Positions 10,292-20,874 of a DNA stretch of 64,000 nucleotides are shown one piece after another. Made by a program: the position numbers and the translations under genes. The stretch spans positions 8,295,185 through 8,359,184 of the forward strand of contig JAJEKV010000010.1 in NCBI GenBank assembly GCA_021234155.1, in the 5' to 3' direction. Positions within the stretch are counted from its first letter, which is position 1; each line of letters starts with the position of its first letter. Source of the DNA: Isoetes taiwanensis. Taxonomy: Eukaryota; Streptophyta; Lycopodiopsida; Isoetales; Isoetaceae. The notes beneath the pieces were generated by a model. It had not been told where the DNA came from. It saw only the letters and a list, made by a program, of their open reading frames with translations, and did no database searches.

Positions 10292-12844
10292 TGAAACCGG
10301 CAATGCTGAAAGTCAGCCTGCCGTTATTTCTGCTATAGGCTAGGTAGACAGTAAACCTTTTGTTATTCTTATGGATACGGGGAGTACCCATAATTTTGCT
10401 TCTCCCAGAATGGCCCAGGTATTGAAACTTGAGACCTTGAGATCTAGACCGAGACCAAAGGACTTTAGCCGCTGGTAAGATCGCATATACAAAAAGCCGC
10501 CCGATTAACCTCAATATGCAGTTGCCGGGTGCACAGTTGCATTAGGGGCCGAGCTGATGGATATCCGCAAGTATGACCTTATTGTTGGCATGGAGTTCTT
10601 GGCATCTGCTGAAGCCAACCTAGACTGCGAGAAACGGGAAGTGACCTTCAATGCAGCTAATGGAGCCCGAGTAACTATAAAAGAGAACATTGCCAATCTT
10701 CTCAGGGAATTTAAGGATCTCTTTCCAGATGAGATCCAGAAACTTCCTCCTTTCAGAGGGGTGGAATGTGAGATAGCTTTGGAACCAGGCACTAAGCCTA
10801 CCAGTAAGGCGCCATACCGCATGAGTCCTCCTGAGTTGGCTGAGCTTAAGAAGCAACTCCAGGAGCTATTGAACCTAGGTTTCATTCGACCTAGTGTTTC
10901 ACCTTTTGGTGCTCCTATTCTCTTTGTTAAGAAGAAGGATGGCTCCATGAGGATGTGTATTGACTATCGGCAGCTCAACAAGCATACGATCAAAAATCGC
11001 TATGCTTTACCTAGAGCAGATGATCTTATGGACCAGTTGCAACGGGCCAAATACTTCTCGAAAATACGCTCTGGGTATCACCAGATACGAATAAAAGAGG
11101 AGGACATCCATAAATCTGCTTTTCGTACTAGATACGGGCATTATGAATTTACAGTTATGCCTTTTGGTTTAACTAATGCCCCCGCAACTTTTATACGGTT
11201 GATGAATGATGTCTTCCGAGAATACTTGGATGATTTTGTTGTCATTTTCTTTGACGACATTCTCATCTATAGTAAGACCCTTGAGGAGCATGAGAAGCAC
11301 TTTCGGATGGCCTTGCAGAAGCTAAGACGTCACCAACTGTTTGCAAAGTTCTCTAAGTGCAAGTTTGCCACACCTAAGGTGGATTATTTGGGGCATGTAA
11401 TTTCAGCTGAGGGAATTGCCACAGATCCAGCAAAGATAGAGGCGGTTAAGGATTGGCCCATCCCCAGTAATGTTTCAGAGGTCAGGAGTTTTTTAGGCTT
11501 GGCAGGATATTACCGAAAGTTTGTCAAGGATTTTGCCAAAATTGCAGCGCCTCTCACCGACCTTACAAAGCATGAGAAAGTCAAGGATTGGGTCGAACAC
11601 TGGAAGGCCAAGGTCCAGGTAAGTTTTCAGAAACTTAAGGATGCTTTGACGTCAGCACCAGTCCTCACGTTGCCAGACCCGGAGAAGGATAAGTTAGTAG
11701 CAACGGATGCCAGTACAATTGCTACCGGGGGAGTCCTAATGCAGGAAGGGAGCGTTATTGCCTACGATTCTAAGAAGATGAATGAAACTGAACAGCGATA
11801 CCCTACCCATGATCAGGAATTGTTAGCCATTGTCTGCGCTTTGCGTATATGGAGACACTACCTTCTTGGTAGGAGATTCCAGCTAGATATGGATCACCAG
11901 AGTCTCCGTTATCTTTCTACCCAGCCAAATCTCAATCTCTGTCAGAGAAGATGGAGGAGTTTCTTGAAGAGTATGATTTTGAGATTATGTATAAGCCGGG
12001 TAAGCACAATGTGGTTGCGGATGCTTTGTCACGCCATCCCTTGGTAACCCGAACCCATTGTAACGCGATTTCCATGCTCACCAGTGAGTTCGGGAAATGA
12101 AACGATACGTGCCTTAGCCCACGGATCTAGAATTCCAGGAAGTATGGAACAGTTTGGCCAAGGAGGCACGCGGACAGATAAGGAGCTGCGTGAGGCTTTC
12201 CGCTCCTATAAGAAGGAGGGCAATTTGCTTTATTACAAAGATAAGTTGTGTGTACCCGAAACTTCAGGAGTATGTAAGCTTATTCTCCATGATACACACA
12301 ACAGCCCTATAGCTGGACATGCAGATTTCATGAAGACCTACTTTAAGATTCGCTCCAGCTACTATTGGCCACGTATGAAGAAGGACATTGCCAGATACAT
12401 TAAGCAATGTCAAGTGTGTCACAGACCAAGGCCGAAAGCAATTAAGGATTCCGTGAGAATTGCAACCTCCCGGATGTGCCCAATGCCAAATGGAAAGTGA
12501 TAACCATGGATTTCATTGTGGGCCTTCCACGCACTCCTCCGTGGATATGATGCCTTAATGGTAGTGGTCATAAGTTGTCGAAGATGGCTCATTTTTGCCA
12601 TGTCGCATCACGATACAGCCTTTGACACGTTTTTGTTTGCTCGCAAAGGAAATCTTCAGATTACACGGGATGCCACGAGTCATAGTATCCGACAGGGACC
12701 CCAAGTTTGTAAGTGCATTCTGGAAAGATTTCTTTGCCACTATCCAGACCAAGCTTGCTATGAGTACAACATATCATCCTCAGACGGATGGACAGACAGA
12801 GCACACCAACCGCATTATAGAGAGGATATGTTAAGGCGGTTATA
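10292..12844 (+). pseudogene. pol: Ty3/gypsy element 1: protease-RT-RNase H-integrase relic
   Basis: Protease active site LMDTGSTHNF at about 10367 is followed by [10 protein letters not shown], then RT ([50 protein letters not shown]), RNase H ([22 protein letters not shown]) and integrase (zinc-binding region with YYWPRMKKDIARYIKQCQVCH, first core Asp in MDFIVGLP, then [10 protein letters not shown] and [10 protein letters not shown]). The RT lacks the DL pair usual in FSKIDLRSGYHQ, so the first catalytic aspartate is gone. A frameshift at about 11945 ends RNase H, and further shifts break integrase. The element is split at 12845 by an L1 and resumes at 17972. No LTRs were found. Confidence 0.85.
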
Positions 12845-12861
12845 TGTGGAGTAAGCAATCT
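12845..12861. repeat. Left TSD of the L1 insertion (17 bp)
   Basis: TGTGGAGTAAGCAATCT occurs here and at 17955-17971, flanking the minus-strand L1. It abuts the poly(T) run, that is, the poly(A) tail of the element. Confidence 0.9.
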
Positions 12862-13923
12862 TTTTTTTTTTTTTTTTTTTTTTTGTAGAAACGGCAGAGG
12901 AGTTATATTACATGTAATACATAGTAATACAAAATGCACAGAGTAGAACTCTGTTATAAGGCCTTAACTAGGCCTGTCTCTCCAAAAAGGAGGAAAATTC
13001 AGTTAAATGAGAACACCGCTTTTAAGGATTAGATCCAAAATAACGATAATTTAAAGTTCAAGTTTATCGCGATAAAACCGAAAAATATAAGATAGTCAGG
13101 TTTTGTTGAAGCCTTAATCATCCTGAACTCCATCAAGAGTTATCACCGCAAAGGCATGGGTTGTGTTCTCAAGAGCAGAGTGTCAAGTTCCACGCCCCCC
13201 AAGTACCGAAGTCCGTAATATAGAGTATCCGTGGATTTCTCTTGCACCAACGCAAATTTTGAGCTTGTCTCAAAGTACGGCCCGAGATCCCCGCTTTTTA
13301 AATTGCCGATATCCTCATCTCCGAGGATCTTCCAAAGGTGTTTTGACCATGATGGTTTCCGCCTTTACCCGTGAGCAAAGCTTCCTGAACTTCTTGGTGA
13401 GTCATTGGTCGCGGTATCCTCCCGTACCTCTCTCATGTGACCTCCTTCACTTGTTTGTTGACCGTGTACTCGCCATCACCAAGACAAAGATTATTAAAAT
13501 AAGAAGAGAAAATGCATAGAACCTTTGAAAGGATCCCAAACCATCCCAATTTTTGTCATAGTTTGTTCCCCTATTCAATCTATGAGCCATGGTCTGCCTC
13601 GCCCGCCATCTCCAATTGGATTGTTGTCTTGAGGAGATTCAACCTGGTTGTTGTTCGATTTATAGCAACACCATTTCTATGTTTCCATATGGTCCAAAGA
13701 ACAAGAGTTCTAATGGTGTCCATGAAGGGAGAACTGCTTGCTAAAAAAAAGTCATATAACCGCCGCTCGGTAAGGGGGAGGACCTATGTAATGGCTTATC
13801 CATGTCCAAAAAGGTGCCAACCATGGACATATAAAGATATGCCAGGATGTTTCGGCTTGGCCACATCCTAAAGGACATCTATCAGAGATTTGAGCATTGT
13901 ATTTTGCCCCAGAACATTAGACT

Positions 13924-15312
13924 TTAGGGGCTTTTATTGAGCACCACCATCCAAAAAATAACCTTTTTTGCACACCGCATTTCCACCCTTTCTTTTATGA
14001 CCCTCGATGGCCTCCTTCTCTCACAAACCCCACCGATTTGAGACTTTAGTTCCATGGTCACACAAAGCATGGCATATATTTTGGCCACACTGTAACCTTT
14101 GCCTTGTACAATCCAGTTCTGATCTCTAACTAGGGTTGTATTTCCCATCTGATGTCTAGTGAGGATCTTGTGAATGTTCCTGTTCGAGGTGGAGTCCTGT
14201 ACCATATTGGATATTTCCTGCCATGTTTTCCATTCTTCACCATTTAACATATTTCCAACAGTATCCAATCCACTGAGTTTCCATTCTTTGTATTTCCTTG
14301 GATGCTTTAAGGCTAGACATCCATCTTCCTCATCAACTAAGCCCTGATGCCAAAAGAAGTTAAAGTCCCTAGAAACATTTTCAATTGGATGGGCCTTAAA
14401 ACAAATAGAAACCTTATTCCAAGCTTGGATAATTCTTCTCATAATGGTAGATGTACCTGGAGCAGGATTAAGTTGGTAAAACGCTGAATCTGGGAGGTGG
14501 TGAGGGGTAGACGGACTCCCTACCAAAGAAGTTTTCTGGATCCAGAATTTGGTAAGTAGAAGGGCAGGAGACCTTGACGTTGACACCAAAGATCTCCACA
14601 CTAGTTTTGCTGCCAAAACCTGGGCCTGTAAAAACAGATCTTTACATCCTAGTCCACCTCTTTTCCTAGGAAGGGTGAGATGCTTCCATCCCACCATGTG
14701 TGCCCCTTGCCATATAAATTCTTTCATGATGATCTCTAACTCCTGGTATGTTTTCTTATCTGCAATTATGGCTGAAGAAAAATAAACATGAGAGCTGGCT
14801 ATAACTCCATTAATTATTTGCACCCTTCCAGCCAAAGATAAAGACTTGGGGTACATTTGGAGTTTCTTTTTAATTTTGGTGACAATTGGTTCCCATAAGC
14901 CATGCATACTCATGTTAAGAGCAAGAGGTAGGCCCAATAATTTTGTAGCAGTATGGAGGCCACATACTTTGATTCCATGCATACTGTCATCTGAGCTGTC
15001 CAGAATGATTGCACACTTGTCTTTATTTAAAACCACCCCAGATGCCTTTCCAAAGAGATCCATTGCCTCCAAAAAGTTCTTAATACTGTCTCCCTGCTTT
15101 CTTAAGAACACAAACGTGTCATCCGCATATTGCATAACTGACAAGGTGTCAGTTGAACTAGGGAGCTTGAGACTACAGATTCTGTCTGTTTGTTGCAGCT
15201 TCATGATGATCGTTGTTACCATTTCAGCCACAATAAGGAATGTATAGGGAGCTAGAGGACATCCCCTCGCTCGACCCTCTTTTGCATTCAAAGAAGGAGG
15301 ATGGGGAACCAT
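13924..15312 (-). pseudogene. L1 ORF2 reverse transcriptase, second half
   Basis: A 462-codon open frame contains GCPLAPYTFLIVAEM (motif B), VMQYADDTFVFL with the catalytic YADD, a GVVLNKDKC thumb-side motif, LLGLPL, LAGRVQIINGVI and FIWQGAHMVGWKHLTLPRKR with GGLGCKDL. These are the standard successive blocks of plant L1 ORF2. It begins downstream of motif A because the frame is broken near 15312. Motif A and upstream blocks (GKSPGPDGLPPEFY at about 15800-15850, WRPISLTNVSYKILAKIFANR at about 15600-15660) lie in other frames. Confidence 0.9.
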
Positions 15313-16681
15313 TAACCATGATGCAGAGCACCCTCAGTAGCATTGAATCCAAAGAACTTTTGCAATCACTTGCTCAAAACCCTAATCGGGTCCATGGCTC
15401 AGAGTAGAAAGTTCCAATTGATGGTATCATAGGCTCTCCTAAAGTCCGCTTTGAGCAAGACACATCCTTGGTTGGTAACCCCATTCCAAAGTAAAACCCT
15501 CATAAGCCCCAATGAAGTTATCCAATATGCTTCTCACTCGAGAAAGCCCGACCGAATCGGATTAATTTTTTCCCCGCAGGATTTTTCTTGATTCTATTGG
15601 CAAAAATTTTGGCCAAGATCTTGTATGATACATTTGTGAGAGATATTGGCCTCCAGCCCGGGAGAATGTAGTGGGTTTGTCCTTTTTTGGCACCCAAAGG
15701 CAATTAAACCTGCATTTATTGTTGGGTGTAAATTCCTTGCCTGCCAGGCTCCTTGGATAAATGTAGTAATGTCTTTATCCATAATGCTCCAAAGTGTTCA
15801 TAAAATTCTGGTGGCAGCCCATCAGGCCCCGGGCTTTTCCCATGAGCCATACTTCTGATAGTTGCAAGAATCTCAGTCTCCATTGGAGTGGCTAGAAGCT
15901 GCTGATCTTCAATATGTGCATCCTTAGGGCCAAGGTAATCAAAGAACATCATTTTTCCATTATCTGTACAGGTGGCTGCAAAGAGCTCCTTGTATTTATT
16001 GAAGAATAATTTCTGAATGTCAGTTCACCCTGATTCTCATCATGTAGTGAGACTATTCCATTGTTCATGATCCTGCTTTTAGCTGCTCTATAGAAGAATT
16101 TAGAGCTACAGTCATCCATTTGGTTGACATACAGACTTCTACTCTTGACTGCCAAGCTTTTAGGTTCATGTTCTTCAATTAGCTTTACTTTCCTTTCCAG
16201 GAGTTCTTCTCTCTGTTGCAACAATACATTAGTTTTGTCCGTAAAAGCCCTCGTCTGATATCCCTCATTTCCAAATACACTTCCATCTTTTTCCCTCGCT
16301 TCTTCTTTTTATTCCACTCCCTACCCCATTGCTTAATCCAGCTTTTTGATCCGTTTACACTTCCCCGATGAACTCTTTCATTGAGCCACTAGCATTGACT
16401 CTCCGTAGTAGCATAAAGCCTTGCAAAGTCTTCACAAAGGTCTTGTTATTCAAAGCAAACCAACATTAAGCTTGAATGATGTATCAAAGATGTCTATTCC
16501 GGAGGCAGGATACCGTGTCCGTAACTTGTGGATAGTGATCGATATTGAGTTATCGTAGTCATTCTCAATAATCAAACTATCCCATCCATCTAAGGTAGAT
16601 ATATTGGTGTAAAACCCGCCAAGGAGGCAATATACCATGTCATTCCCTTGTCTTTTGTTACACCATGAGTATGCATTAGAC

Positions 16682-17308
16682 CTAAGAGGGAGCATGGTAT
16701 ACAAAGTTATGGGCCAACTTGTCCCATTGTGTTCTCTCCTTTTGACATGTTGAGTTTTTTTTCCCCGCTTCGCTCCCATGAGGGAGTATTATTGAAATCT
16801 CCACCGAGAATCCAATTATTTGTATTCTCGACCCCTGCAGCCACTCTGCCATATTTTTCCATTGTATCTCCCTCTCTTCAGGGGAAGTGGAAGCATAGAC
16901 ATTGATAATGCCTACACTTTCTTGTTCTACCTCCAAGAAAACCACCTGCCATCTGCCTGAAGGGTGTACAAAGGAATTTATCTTTTTATATCCATTCCAG
17001 GCAATACAGATGCCCCCTTTTGTGCCATCTGCTGGGGCCCATATTGAGTCTCCATTGGGGAAGATCCACGTGCCTAAATTTGATGCCTCAAAGACAGGTA
17101 GTCTATGCTCTTGCAAAGAAGATTATGTCTCGCTTTTTAGTTCCTTCAAGGCAATCAGAGCCCTTTTCCTCTTTAGGGGGCCCTTAATCCCTCTTAAATT
17201 CCAAGACACAATCTTCATTGGGCTTTGGAACTTCTGGTTACAGGCCCATTCTCCCTGGGGGTATAGACCTTCTTCTGTCTTTTTTTGTCTGTGGAAGTGG
17301 GGTGGCAA
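16682..17308 (-). pseudogene. L1 ORF2 APE endonuclease domain
   Basis: MKIVSWNLRGIKGPLKRKRA at about 17218-17159 is the start of a plant L1 endonuclease. After a frameshift the chain continues QEHRLPVFEASNLG (catalytic-glutamate region), GTKGGICIAWNGYKKI and VGIINVYASTSPEERE. The GDFN motif expected at about 16800 is damaged by a further frame change. Role: target-DNA nicking. Confidence 0.8.
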
Positions 17309-17954
17309 ATGTTAGTTCCTTTGGATTCCTCCCATTTTCATCTTCACTATCCTCTTTCCCCTCCCAAAACTTTCCATGCAGTATGGATGAATTGTCCTTC
17401 AATTCTCTTAACTGCAGTAAAATGGAGTTTTGAAGATATCTTTTTCTCATTGTGGATGTCCTGCATCAAACTTTCTCAAAGCCAGGCTTACAAGTCTATT
17501 GGTTTGTTCACAATTAGTTCCCCGGCCTCACCTGGAGTTACAAGCATTTGGGGTGAGTTCCCACCCTTGGCCACCTGGACTTAGAGGTCTACTAATGTGT
17601 TCAAAGACCACCCTTGGCCTCCCCAAGTTGTAACCATTTGACTCAAGACATTGTCCTACTCAGCTTTTGCATATCCTTGTGATATGCTTAGATCTACATC
17701 TGTACTTGTAATTTCAGGTAAGGCTCCATCATGATCAGAGTGGTGTTTGGTGATGTCTGTGGGAGACACTTGTTCTGATACCTTCTCAATGCTCCCTAGT
17801 TCTTTGGGGAAAAGCTCCACAACAGGTAGAGGGGAATCAACACTAGACTTGGGTGAGCTTGGCTCCCCTTTCTCTTTATATCCAGCTGATTCCTCAGAAG
17901 AGGAGTAATCATTCCCGACACTTTGAGGTTCCCTGATTGACAGAGAACTGGATC

Positions 17955-17971
17955 TGTGGAGTAAGCAATCT
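17955..17971. repeat. Right TSD of the L1 insertion (17 bp)
   Basis: A perfect copy of 12845-12861. Directly after it, gypsy element 1 resumes. Confidence 0.9.
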
Positions 17972-18150
17972 CAGTGGGTTGACTATATTTATTTAGTAGA
18001 GTTTGCCTATAACAGCATAAAACATGAGTCTTCTAGAATGTCTCCCTTCATGATAAAGGCAGATGCAAGGGGGAGACAAACCGTCGAAATCTGAAGGCTC
18101 ATAGATGTCGGAATAAACCAGGGTGACAGCAAAGAGCAAAAACCAAAAAG
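17972..18150 (+). pseudogene. pol: Ty3/gypsy element 1, integrase C-terminal continuation
   Basis: This reads SQWVDYIYLVEFAYNS, then KHESSRMSPFMI, the stretch that follows the integrase catalytic glutamate in Ty3/gypsy elements. It continues the protein broken at 12845, showing that the two segments were one element before the L1 inserted. The right boundary is lost. Confidence 0.8.
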
Positions 18151-18169
18151 CAAAAACTAACATTTGAGG

Positions 18170-18290
18170 ATAGCGTCAAAAAAGGGGACTGGGCTATGTT
18201 ACGGATTGAGGAGTACAACTCTCGCCGTAGACCAGAATAGCGAGGGCTTGAGTCTCCAACTGGTACCTGGATCACCAAAATGACAAGAAA

Positions 18291-18337
<47 letters not shown>

Positions 18338-19277
18338 AATAAAATAAATAAATAAATATCTTTGTGTTTGTATTAAAAATGGTAGTTAACTACCAGAAAA
18401 ATCTAGATTGGTACAGAGAGGGTCATTCCCGTCAAATCAACCGGAACGGTAAGATCAAATTTGCCGTCCTTATTCTCAAAAACAGGATGATGACCCTGCT
18501 GGAATTACTAAATATCGGAATACATGCATAAGAGAGGACGAAGATTATAAATAGCAAATCGAATCATGCAGAAAGGTGGGTAGAATAATTATGATTAATT
18601 CAAATTCTGCATCAGGGTTTTTTTAAATAAGGTACCGTTGGGGAAGCGACATATATTATACGAAGGGAATGCAGTGATACGAAGAGGAAAGCTCTATCAC
18701 AGCCAGCCAGAGGAAAATCGCCACTGAAATTGTGTCCAATGCCTGATGGCGCATCACACGGGCCTCACCAACGTAAGAGGGAGGATGCAAAGAAAAGCAC
18801 CCAGAAGCCGCCAGGACCACAAAGACTTCCTAGCTCAAATGAATAAGCAACTGGAAGCCAGAATCCCAAGCATGAATTCACTTAATGCATTGGAGGAAAC
18901 GGCTCATATCCAACATGGATATCGTGGATGCGTGGGGGTCGAGAAGACAAGTGAGGAGATGCAATGGAGGATAGACGAAATCGAAGAAGAGAAGGCCAAG
19001 ATCATGTGAAGGTTGGTTGATTTAGAAAAGATGAATGTTGAGTTAGACACATGAGAATTCTTTGATAGAATAAAACCGCACATCATGGAATTTGAAGAGC
19101 AGAATAGGATTAAATACGATGTTAGGTTGATAGGGTAGCAGAGAAACCTAACGAAGACACGTATCGAGTTACTGCAGAGGTAATAGAGTCGGGCCAAAGA
19201 GCATCAAGCATAATCGCCAAAGCAAAGACGCCGGGCCAATGGAGGGGACGAGCAAGACACATAAATCTGACACTCAG
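18170..19277 (+). mobile_element. LINE-A copy 2: 5' UTR unit and ORF1-like region only
   Basis: A diverged 5' UTR unit (ATAGCGAGGGCTTGAGTC at about 18237) is followed by an AAAT microsatellite and then the ORF1-like region at 18745-19275. The latter reads LAQMNKQLEARIPSMNSLNA, EEMQWRIDEIEEEKAKI, KYDVRLIG, AEKPNEDTYRVTAEV and RGRARHINL. Similarity to the copy at 5700-6230 stops at about 19277. No endonuclease or RT follows, so this is a 3'-deleted relic or a rearranged copy. Premature stops are present. Confidence 0.7.
18287..18357 (+). repeat. (AAAT)n microsatellite
   Basis: About 17 near-perfect AAAT units follow the LINE-A 5' UTR unit. Confidence 0.95.
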
Positions 19278-19449
19278 AGTCCTCGCATCTTACGATGTCT
19301 CATTTTTAGTGTCCTTTTGTCCACCCAAATTAGCACTATTTTTTAGTATTATGAGATGAGGGAAATTCAAAATTAACGAGAATATTGGGGGGTGGTTGAT
19401 TTTCCCCTTTCTCGAGGGAGAGAGATCTCATTTCTTTCTTTCCATCCAT

Positions 19450-20130
19450 TTTTTGTTCAGGCTTCTTGTGATCCAATGACTAATGACGAAAAACAGAGGC
19501 GGAAATGGCATTTGCGTAATAAACGACAAAGAGCAAGCAAGATGAAGCAACAATTGTCAAATGAAAATTTAGATTGGAGTATTGAGCACTCAAAAAAGCA
19601 ATTGCAACATGAAACCTCCGTAATCACAAAAATGTTTTTGAATTTGATAGGTTCGATATCTACAGACCAGAAGAAAGAAGTATGGCATCTAATGGAGAAC
19701 AGCAAAGTTATGTAGGTCGCAGTGTCCGATAAGGAAAAGATTGTTCACAGTGAAATTGTCGGTAGCATCCAAGAAACCATACAGCATATGAAAGGAGTGG
19801 AGTCCAATGACAAATTAGTAGCAAAAAGAGTAGCATTAGTCATGGAAGCATGGCAGCAAAAGATTAGCTGCCAAGGCTTTAGGAATTCATCAAAGGAATT
19901 GTTCCAGAGCTAAGAAGCACCGTGTTGCAATTAGTAATAAAAAAGCATTATGGGCTCTTGGGGGAAGGAAGAAGAGAAAGGATTCCATGAGCCAAGAAGT
20001 GATTGAAAAAGTTGTGGATTATTGGACAAACTACACCAGAGTTTCGCCTAACTTCAAGGACGTCAGATCTGGTAGAGGAAAACATCCTAACATCCAACAC
20101 ATTACCTTGATGTGAGCCAGGTATACTATC
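19450..20130 (+). pseudogene. Degenerate transposase-like gene, family unclear
   Basis: Frames at 19392-19715 and 19722-19913, then a shifted frame to about 20115, give one charged protein. It has a basic lysine/arginine-rich start (KQRRKWHLRNKRQRASKMK) and a helical middle. Near the end it reads SQEVIEKVVDYWTNYTRVSP followed by NFKDVR and HPTHYLDVSQ just before a GTATAC splice-donor-like site at about 20131. I recall a similar pattern (VxxFW...SPNxKDV...HxTHYLxxSQ) from uncharacterised transposon-encoded proteins, but cannot name the superfamily. At least two frameshifts make it a relic. Confidence 0.4.
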
Positions 20131-20289
20131 TGCAGAAAAGTTTTTGCCTAAGTATTTTCACGTTTACTAATTACTAATATTTTTTATAAGTTTTGAAGTA
20201 TTGATTCTAATATGAATTGTGTCTGCTAATTGAATTAATCTGCATGTTCTTGTCGTGCTAGCAAGTTTTAGTGCTATTGATGGTTGATA

Positions 20290-20470
20290 ATGGAGCATTT
20301 TTTGTTATAGTGCTAAGATTTCTCACATTTATAATGTTGGTGCCACTTTTAGTAATTGTGTTAGTGCCAGTGTTAGTGGTTTTGTAAATGACAGTGCTAA
20401 TGTTACCAATTTCGTTAACGTTGGTGCCACTATTAGTAATTTTGTCAATGTTAGCACTAAACTAAATTTG
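20290..20470 (+). repeat. Degenerate minisatellite around a GTTGGTGCCA core
   Basis: Phrases such as AATGTTGGTGCCACTTTTAG, GTTAGTGCCAGTGTTAGT and AACGTTGGTGCCACTATTAG recur every 25-60 bp. It has no coding potential. Confidence 0.55.
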
Positions 20471-20857
20471 TAGTTAGTAAAGCCCACCTACCACTACAGA
20501 TTAGCAATGCTTTCAGCCCAATGTCCTAGGACCGGTTAGTTCTATGATTTAATGGTGCGACATGCCTTCAAAATACCCAAATATGTTACTATGTCAGCCT
20601 CTATTTCTTCCCCTGCATGATATCAAAACACCAGAAAGAAATGCATCCTTTGCCACTGGGCATACTTAATAATCATTGTGTTCCATGGGACCACATCCTT
20701 ATTTGGTAAATTGTCAAAGATATTGCGCGACCTCCTCCGTGATCCTACATTTAGCATATATATCCAAAGCAGGCATTTCTCAAAAAGTCATCGTTGGACA
20801 ATACTAGCAAGTATCCGGTCGCGGAAATATCTTTTCCCAAACATGAACTTCTACCAA

Positions 20858-20874
20858 AGTGCATGCCTTGAGGA
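20858..20874. repeat. Left TSD of the twin-primed L1 (17 bp)
   Basis: AGTGCATGCCTTGAGGA is repeated exactly at 23046-23062. Confidence 0.9.

Larger units (their letters stand above)
12862..17954 (-). mobile_element. L1-type LINE, 5.1 kb, inserted in gypsy element 1
   Basis: It is bounded by 17-bp target-site duplications, with a poly(A) tail seen as a T run at 12861-12884. Read on the minus strand: the end of an ORF1-like acidic region (17950 to about 17320), endonuclease from about 17218 (MKIVSWNLRGIKG), reverse transcriptase (about 15950-14400) and a C-terminal zinc-binding zf-RVT block near 13850 (CPLGCGQAETSWHIF). ORF1 is incomplete, so the copy is 5' truncated. Several frameshifts show that it is inactive. 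It post-dates gypsy element 1. Confidence 0.9.

Noticed and set aside
11960-12047. C-terminal tail of the 496-codon gypsy frame read as a novel protein end
   Set aside because: It is out-of-frame RNase H sequence after a frameshift; the true continuation ([19 protein letters not shown]) lies in another frame.
12861-12884. Poly(T) run as a simple repeat or terminator
   Set aside because: It is the poly(A) tail of the minus-strand L1, flanked by the target duplication.
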